Positions 5,667-9,223 of a stretch of 9,223 bases of DNA are shown piece by piece; the first letter of the stretch is position 1; the number at the start of each line of letters is the position of its first letter. This DNA comes from Acidobacteriota bacterium. Lineage in GTDB: Bacteria; Acidobacteriota; Terriglobia; Terriglobales; Acidobacteriaceae. Where the stretch lies: the NCBI GenBank assembly GCA_021841795.1, contig JAKCDN010000099.1, positions 1-9,223 on the forward strand, in the 5' to 3' direction. The notes under the pieces are model-generated. The model saw nothing but the letters and a program-made list of their open reading frames with translations. It had not been told where the DNA came from and did not search any database. The translations under genes and the position numbers were made by a program.

Positions 5667-8275
5667 ATCCGGAGCCTCATATGCCCAGCACGCACAAACT
5701 GATCCGCGCGCACACCTTCGCCGCTTTCGCTGGCCTGTTGCTCTCAGCCTGCTTCGGCCTGCTGGTCTCCATCAAATTCTACCTTCCCGGATTCCTTGAC
5801 GGACATGGATGGGACACCTGGGGCCGTCTGCGCTACGACCACACCCAGGGCATCCTCTATGCCTGGCTGGGCAACGCATTCATCGCCTTCCTTTACTACG
5901 CCGTCCCGATCCTCGCCCAGCATCGCCCCACAAGTGCGCGCCTGGGCTGGGTCATCTTCTGGCTATGGAATGCTGTTGCCGTTCTTGGAGGTTGGAGCCT
6001 GGTGCTCGCCGGCCACAGTCAGCCTCTCGAATGGGCCGAGTTCCCTCTCGCCATCGCCGCTGTCATTGAGACCGCGCTGCTGCTGCTTATCGTCCAGTTC
6101 GGCCTGCCCTTCTGGAAGAGCGGCACGGCGCAGATCTACGTCTCCGGCTGGTATCTGCTCGGCGGCATCACCTTTACTGCCCTCGCTTTTCCCGTCGGCA
6201 ACATCATTCCCAACATCCTTCCCGGCGCCATGGGCGCGGCCTTCAGCGGCCTCTGGATTCACGACGCCGTCGGTATCTTCATCACCCCCTTTGCCACCGC
6301 CATCGCCTACTTCGTCATTCCCGCCGTTACAAAAAAGCCGATTTACAGCCACTTCTACTCAATGATCGGCTTCTGGCTGCTGTTTCTTGTCTACCCCCTG
6401 AATGGGATCCACCATTACATCTACTCCTCGGTGCCCATGAGCGCTCAGCACGCTTCCGAGATCGCCTCGCTCTATCAGGGAATCGACGTCATCATCGTTG
6501 TCACCAATCTGCTCCTCTCCATCGCCATCACCACCGAGGGCACAATCCTGCGCGACATTCCCTTGCGCTTCATCTGGACCAGCGTTGTCCTCTACCTCGT
6601 TGTCAGCATCCAGGGCTCCATCCAGGCGGTGATGGCCTTCAACAGCTTCATTCACTTCACCGACTGGGTCATCGGTCACTCCCACCTGGCCATGATCGGT
6701 TTCGCATCCTTCGCGGCCATGGGCGGCGTAGCGCATGTCTGGCAGCAGCTCCCCGGCGCGCGCTCCAGCCGCAGACTTCTTGCCTGGTCCTACTGGCTGC
6801 TGGTGATCGGCCTAGCGCTCATGGTGCTGGACCTTACCGGCGCAGGGCTGCTGCAGGCCGACCTCTGGCGGCAGCATCTGCCGTGGATCGAGTCCGTGCG
6901 CGCCTCCCGTCCCTTCTGGATCGTACGCACCGTCGACGGTAGTCTGCTGCTCGCAGGATTCATCGCCTTCGCCGCCAGTTTCCTCTTCGGTGAACGGCAT
7001 CAGATCGCATCCGCTGCCAATCCCGATCCAGCGCACGCGGCGTCGCCTGCCGCAGCCTCGCCAATGGACCACTGGATCGCTACGGCCTACAGTGCAACCT
7101 TCGGCGCCGGTCTGCTCTTCTTTCTCGTCTCTTTCACCGCGCTCGGCGTATTGCCGGCTCTGCAACTCCACAAGGCCATCGTGGAGACATCCCCCGCGGG
7201 CGTTTCACTGTCCCTTACCGCGGCGGAAAAGCACGGCCAGCAAATCTACGCGCGCAACGGGTGTGCCTATTGTCATACCCAGCAGGTCCGCTTCACGCCT
7301 GCCGACGAATGGCGCTTTGGCGCTCCCACTCAGGCTTGGGAGACGCAGGACGAGTACCCGCAGATGTGGGGCACGCGCCGCATCGGCCCCGATCTGGCGC
7401 GGGAATCCGGTAAGCGCACCATCGACTGGCAACTCGTCCATCTCTACGATCCCCGCGTCACCGTCCCAGATTCCATGATGCCCGCCTTTCGCTGGCTCTT
7501 CAGCGGCTCCGCCGACCGCCCCACCGCGGACGCTCTCGATCTCGTCGCATATCTCAACTGGCTCGGCCGTGCCGCGCTCCAGGCCTCGCAACGTTCCCAG
7601 CCCCTGCCCGTGGTCGTCACAACTCCTGAAGCACTGGAACTCTCCGAGCCGTCCTCCGATCTGTCCGCCGGCAAGGCCGTTTACATGGCCAACTGCTCCG
7701 GCTGCCACGGCATCGACGGCCGCGGCCACGCCTACGCCAGCCGCGCGCTTCGGCCCGTCCCCTTCGATCTCGCCGACTTCCGCCTGCCGCCAGCTCAAGT
7801 CTGGAGCGCGCTCGCCAACGGTGTCCCGGCAACCGCAATGCCGGCCTGGAATGATCTACCGGGAACGCAGTTCCGCGCGGTCGCCGACTACGTGCTCTCC
7901 CTGCCGCAAACTCCCGCGCTTCAGCCCGCCGACCAGTTCGCGCCGCCGTCCATTCTGCTCCTGGCCGGTAAGCGTGTCTACGACACGCACTGCGCGCGCT
8001 GTCACGGCGACACTGGCGCCGGAGATGGCCCCGACGCTGCCAGCAACCCGCGACCTCCGGCAAACTTTCACCGCATCCAGGTCTCTTTTGCCGGCGTGCA
8101 ATACGTCATCGACAACGGCGTCCCCGGCAGTGGCATGCCCGCATGGCCGCTGCTCACCCCCGCTGAGACGCAGGCCGTCGCGGTCTATCTGCGATCGCTC
8201 TACCGTCCCACGGAACCGGTAATCGACAGCGCGGACGCCGTCTCAGCCGTCCCCACTAAGGAGTCAATGCCATGA
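5663..8275 (+). CDS. ccoN: cbb3-type cytochrome c oxidase, CcoN-CcoO-CcoP fusion
   Basis: An 870-aa inner-membrane haem-copper oxidase fusion. Residues about 10-445 form a 12-helix CcoN domain with the expected ligands: His60 (low-spin haem b, YDHTQG), His200 (CuB, WIHDAVG), His250/His251 (CuB, NGIHHY), His339 and His341 (haems b3 and b, IGHSH). Tyr244, six residues before the His pair, matches the cbb3 active-site Tyr. Residues about 473-500 are a further helix followed by a CcoO domain with CAYCH at 534-538, GPDLAR and the axial Met606 in DSMMP. Two more cytochrome c domains follow, as in dihaem CcoP: CSGCH at 678-682 with Met726, and CARCH at 777-781 with Met825, without the CcoP membrane anchor. 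It would oxidise cytochrome c or a similar periplasmic donor and reduce O2 with high affinity. Start at 5663 (GGAGG at 5648-5652, ATGA overlap) or 5681 (GGAG 6 nt upstream) are both possible. ATGA overlap with the next gene. A nitric oxide reductase is less likely because of the Tyr and the CcoO domain. Confidence 0.88.
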   Translation: MNPEPHMPSTHKLIRAHTFAAFAGLLLSACFGLLVSIKFYLPGFLDGHGWDTWGRLRYDHTQGILYAWLGNAFIAFLYYAVPILAQHRPTSARLGWVIFWLWNAVAVLGGWSLVLAGHSQPLEWAEFPLAIAAVIETALLLLIVQFGLPFWKSGTAQIYVSGWYLLGGITFTALAFPVGNIIPNILPGAMGAAFSGLWIHDAVGIFITPFATAIAYFVIPAVTKKPIYSHFYSMIGFWLLFLVYPLNGIHHYIYSSVPMSAQHASEIASLYQGIDVIIVVTNLLLSIAITTEGTILRDIPLRFIWTSVVLYLVVSIQGSIQAVMAFNSFIHFTDWVIGHSHLAMIGFASFAAMGGVAHVWQQLPGARSSRRLLAWSYWLLVIGLALMVLDLTGAGLLQADLWRQHLPWIESVRASRPFWIVRTVDGSLLLAGFIAFAASFLFGERHQIASAANPDPAHAASPAAASPMDHWIATAYSATFGAGLLFFLVSFTALGVLPALQLHKAIVETSPAGVSLSLTAAEKHGQQIYARNGCAYCHTQQVRFTPADEWRFGAPTQAWETQDEYPQMWGTRRIGPDLARESGKRTIDWQLVHLYDPRVTVPDSMMPAFRWLFSGSADRPTADALDLVAYLNWLGRAALQASQRSQPLPVVVTTPEALELSEPSSDLSAGKAVYMANCSGCHGIDGRGHAYASRALRPVPFDLADFRLPPAQVWSALANGVPATAMPAWNDLPGTQFRAVADYVLSLPQTPALQPADQFAPPSILLLAGKRVYDTHCARCHGDTGAGDGPDAASNPRPPANFHRIQVSFAGVQYVIDNGVPGSGMPAWPLLTPAETQAVAVYLRSLYRPTEPVIDSADAVSAVPTKESMP
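8258..8263 (+). promoter_or_regulatory. Ribosome binding site for the CcoQ-like gene
   Basis: AAGGAG lies in the final codons of the oxidase gene, 8 nt before the ATG at 8272, supporting that the tiny downstream frame is really translated. Confidence 0.65.
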
Positions 8276-8475
8276 TCGCGTCGCTCATCGGCATCATCAC
8301 CGCCATACTTCTCTTCTTCGTCGTCTGGCGAAAGTTCTCCAGGACCTTTCGCGATCGCTGTGAAGAACCCAAGTACCTCTTTCTCAAAAATCTCGACACT
8401 CTCACCCGACCGGGCGGGATGCCGATACAAACACATTTCCCCAAGGAGAAACCTCATGAACAAAATCACCCGTAG
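8272..8475 (+). CDS. CcoQ-like small membrane protein
   Basis: A 67-aa protein with one N-terminal membrane helix at about residues 3-20 followed by a basic cytoplasmic stretch (WRKFSRTFRDR) and a polar tail. Size, topology and position after the catalytic subunits match CcoQ/FixQ, a small protein that stabilises the cbb3 complex; sequence similarity is otherwise weak, so the name is by context. The start overlaps the oxidase stop by ATGA and has AAGGAG 8 nt upstream. The last 20 nt overlap the next gene, whose own ribosome binding site lies inside this frame. Confidence 0.65.
   Translation: MIASLIGIITAILLFFVVWRKFSRTFRDRCEEPKYLFLKNLDTLTRPGGMPIQTHFPKEKPHEQNHP
8443..8448 (+). promoter_or_regulatory. 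Ribosome binding site deciding the start of the DsrE-like gene
   Basis: AAGGAG, 7 nt before the ATG at 8456. It selects this ATG over an in-frame upstream ATG at 8360, whose extra 32 residues would bury the signal peptide. Confidence 0.7.
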
Positions 8476-9172
8476 GATCTTCGTCTCGCAGGCTGCCGCA
8501 AGCCTCGCAGCAGTCGGCGCGCTCGCTGAGTCATCCCCCGCCACAGCACCCCAGTTGGTGTGGAAGAGCGCACAGTGGAAGGTCGCCGAATTTCAAAAGC
8601 TGGCGCACCATCCGGCCCGCGTCAAGCAGGTCTTCAACTGTACCCAGATCTCTGGAGGAATGTTCCTCAATAACATCAAGAACTCTCTTAACGGCCTGCA
8701 TTTCGGCTTCGATATCCCCGCCGACCAGATCAAAATTGCAGCGGCGCTGCACGGCCCGGCCAACCTGCTCAACTACGACGATTCCATCTGGAGCAAATAC
8801 CGCATTGGCGAGTGGCTCAACGTCACCGACCCCGCTACGGGAAAGCCTGCCGAGCACAATATTTTCTATCCCTCCAGGCACTCCCTCGACAACGCCGCAT
8901 TCGCCGCTGATCCCGACGACCGCGCCTCCGTCTACCAAGACACCGCGATCCAGACTCTTGACGCACGCGGCGTCCAGTTCCTCAGTTGCCACACTGCCAC
9001 TGAAGAACAGGCGCGGGCTCTCGTCGAACGCAATAAACTGCCTCAGGCACCCGAAGAAGTCGTCGAGGATCTGCTCGCGCATACCCTCCCCGGCGTCCTG
9101 GTCGTCACCTCGATGGTTGCCGCCATTGCACTCCTCCAGTCTGAAGGCCGCTTCAGCTATATCAACGCATAG
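8456..9172 (+). CDS. Tat-exported DsrE/DsrF-like protein
   Basis: A 238-aa protein. The N-terminus has a twin-arginine signal (ITRRIFVSQ, Arg6-Arg7) with a mild hydrophobic stretch (residues 12-24) and a probable cleavage after ALA (22-24), so it is likely exported folded to the periplasm. The mature part resembles the DsrE/DsrF-like family (COG1416 type): a strand IKIAAALHGPANLL (92-105), a GVQFLSCHT segment (172-180) where that family often has a Cys, and a C-terminal SMVAAIALLQSEGRFSYI like the family's helix and strand ending. Two cysteines, Cys62 and Cys178, could be redox or persulfide sites. It sits in the cbb3 operon after the CcoQ-like gene, overlapping it by 20 nt. Family members are linked to sulfur handling, but many have no known function; the role here is unknown. 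Family call by pattern only. Confidence 0.6.
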   Translation: MNKITRRIFVSQAAASLAAVGALAESSPATAPQLVWKSAQWKVAEFQKLAHHPARVKQVFNCTQISGGMFLNNIKNSLNGLHFGFDIPADQIKIAAALHGPANLLNYDDSIWSKYRIGEWLNVTDPATGKPAEHNIFYPSRHSLDNAAFAADPDDRASVYQDTAIQTLDARGVQFLSCHTATEEQARALVERNKLPQAPEEVVEDLLAHTLPGVLVVTSMVAAIALLQSEGRFSYINA

Positions 9173-9187
9173 GTACCGGGAACAATC

Positions 9188-9223
9188 ATGAAAATTACTC
9201 CTATTCTCGCAGCGTTTCTTGCC
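9188..9223 (+). CDS. N-terminus of an exported protein, 3' partial
   Basis: Only 12 codons are visible (MKITPILAAFLA) before the window ends. The basic residue followed by a hydrophobic run looks like the start of a Sec signal peptide. It begins 15 nt after the DsrE-like stop, with GGGAA at 9178-9182 as a possible weak ribosome binding site, so it is probably in the same operon. The product cannot be named. Confidence 0.45.
   Translation, partial: MKITPILAAFLA

Noticed and set aside
7205..8101. Several antisense frames of 80-200 codons opposite the oxidase cytochrome domains
   Set aside because: They are shadows of the strongly supported oxidase gene, low in recognisable features and rich in Arg or Gly.
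1..9223. CRISPR arrays, tRNA or rRNA genes, insertion sequences, phage or defence genes
   Set aside because: No regularly spaced repeats, no recognised RNA gene and no transposase-like or integrase-like product was seen in the window.

Overview
The window reads as a piece of a GC-rich Gram-negative chromosome, most likely from an Acidobacteriota (Terriglobia-like) bacterium. This rests on remembered family resemblance: the PilN-type N-terminus beginning LNLATRPF, the pseudopilin with a Gly/Ser/Thr-rich insert, and a cbb3-type oxidase with fused cytochrome subunits. No database search was possible, so the taxonomy is inference.

Positions 1-3770 hold a tightly packed plus-strand operon for the inner-membrane platform of a type IV pilus / type II secretion machine. 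In order it encodes a PilM-like protein (5' end cut off by the window), PilN-like, PilO-like, a PilP/GspC-like bitopic protein, and a divergent pseudopilin-like protein that ends the operon. PilM, PilN, PilO and PilP normally form the ring that links the cytoplasmic motor to the outer-membrane secretin. No motor ATPase, platform protein or secretin is visible here.

A convergent minus-strand gene (3850-4224) encodes an A-type Fe-S carrier (ErpA/IscA/SufA family), with a likely terminator between it and the pilus operon. A 344-bp divergent intergenic region follows. It contains a perfect 17-bp inverted repeat whose right arm overlaps the -35 of a good sigma70-like promoter, which faces a 94-aa two-helix membrane protein (4569-4853). 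Then comes about 627 bp (4854-5480) with no convincing gene but several hairpins and palindromes.

Positions 5481 to the end are a respiratory operon. A 61-aa single-helix protein is coupled by ATGA overlap to an 870-aa fusion of cbb3 oxidase subunits CcoN, CcoO and a membrane-anchor-free CcoP (three CxxCH haem c sites). That is coupled by another ATGA overlap to a CcoQ-like small protein. Next is a Tat-exported DsrE-like protein, and then the first 12 codons of another exported protein that leaves the window. The fusion would gather the catalytic and electron-input parts of a high-affinity terminal oxidase in one polypeptide. The exported DsrE-like partner is the least expected member of this operon.
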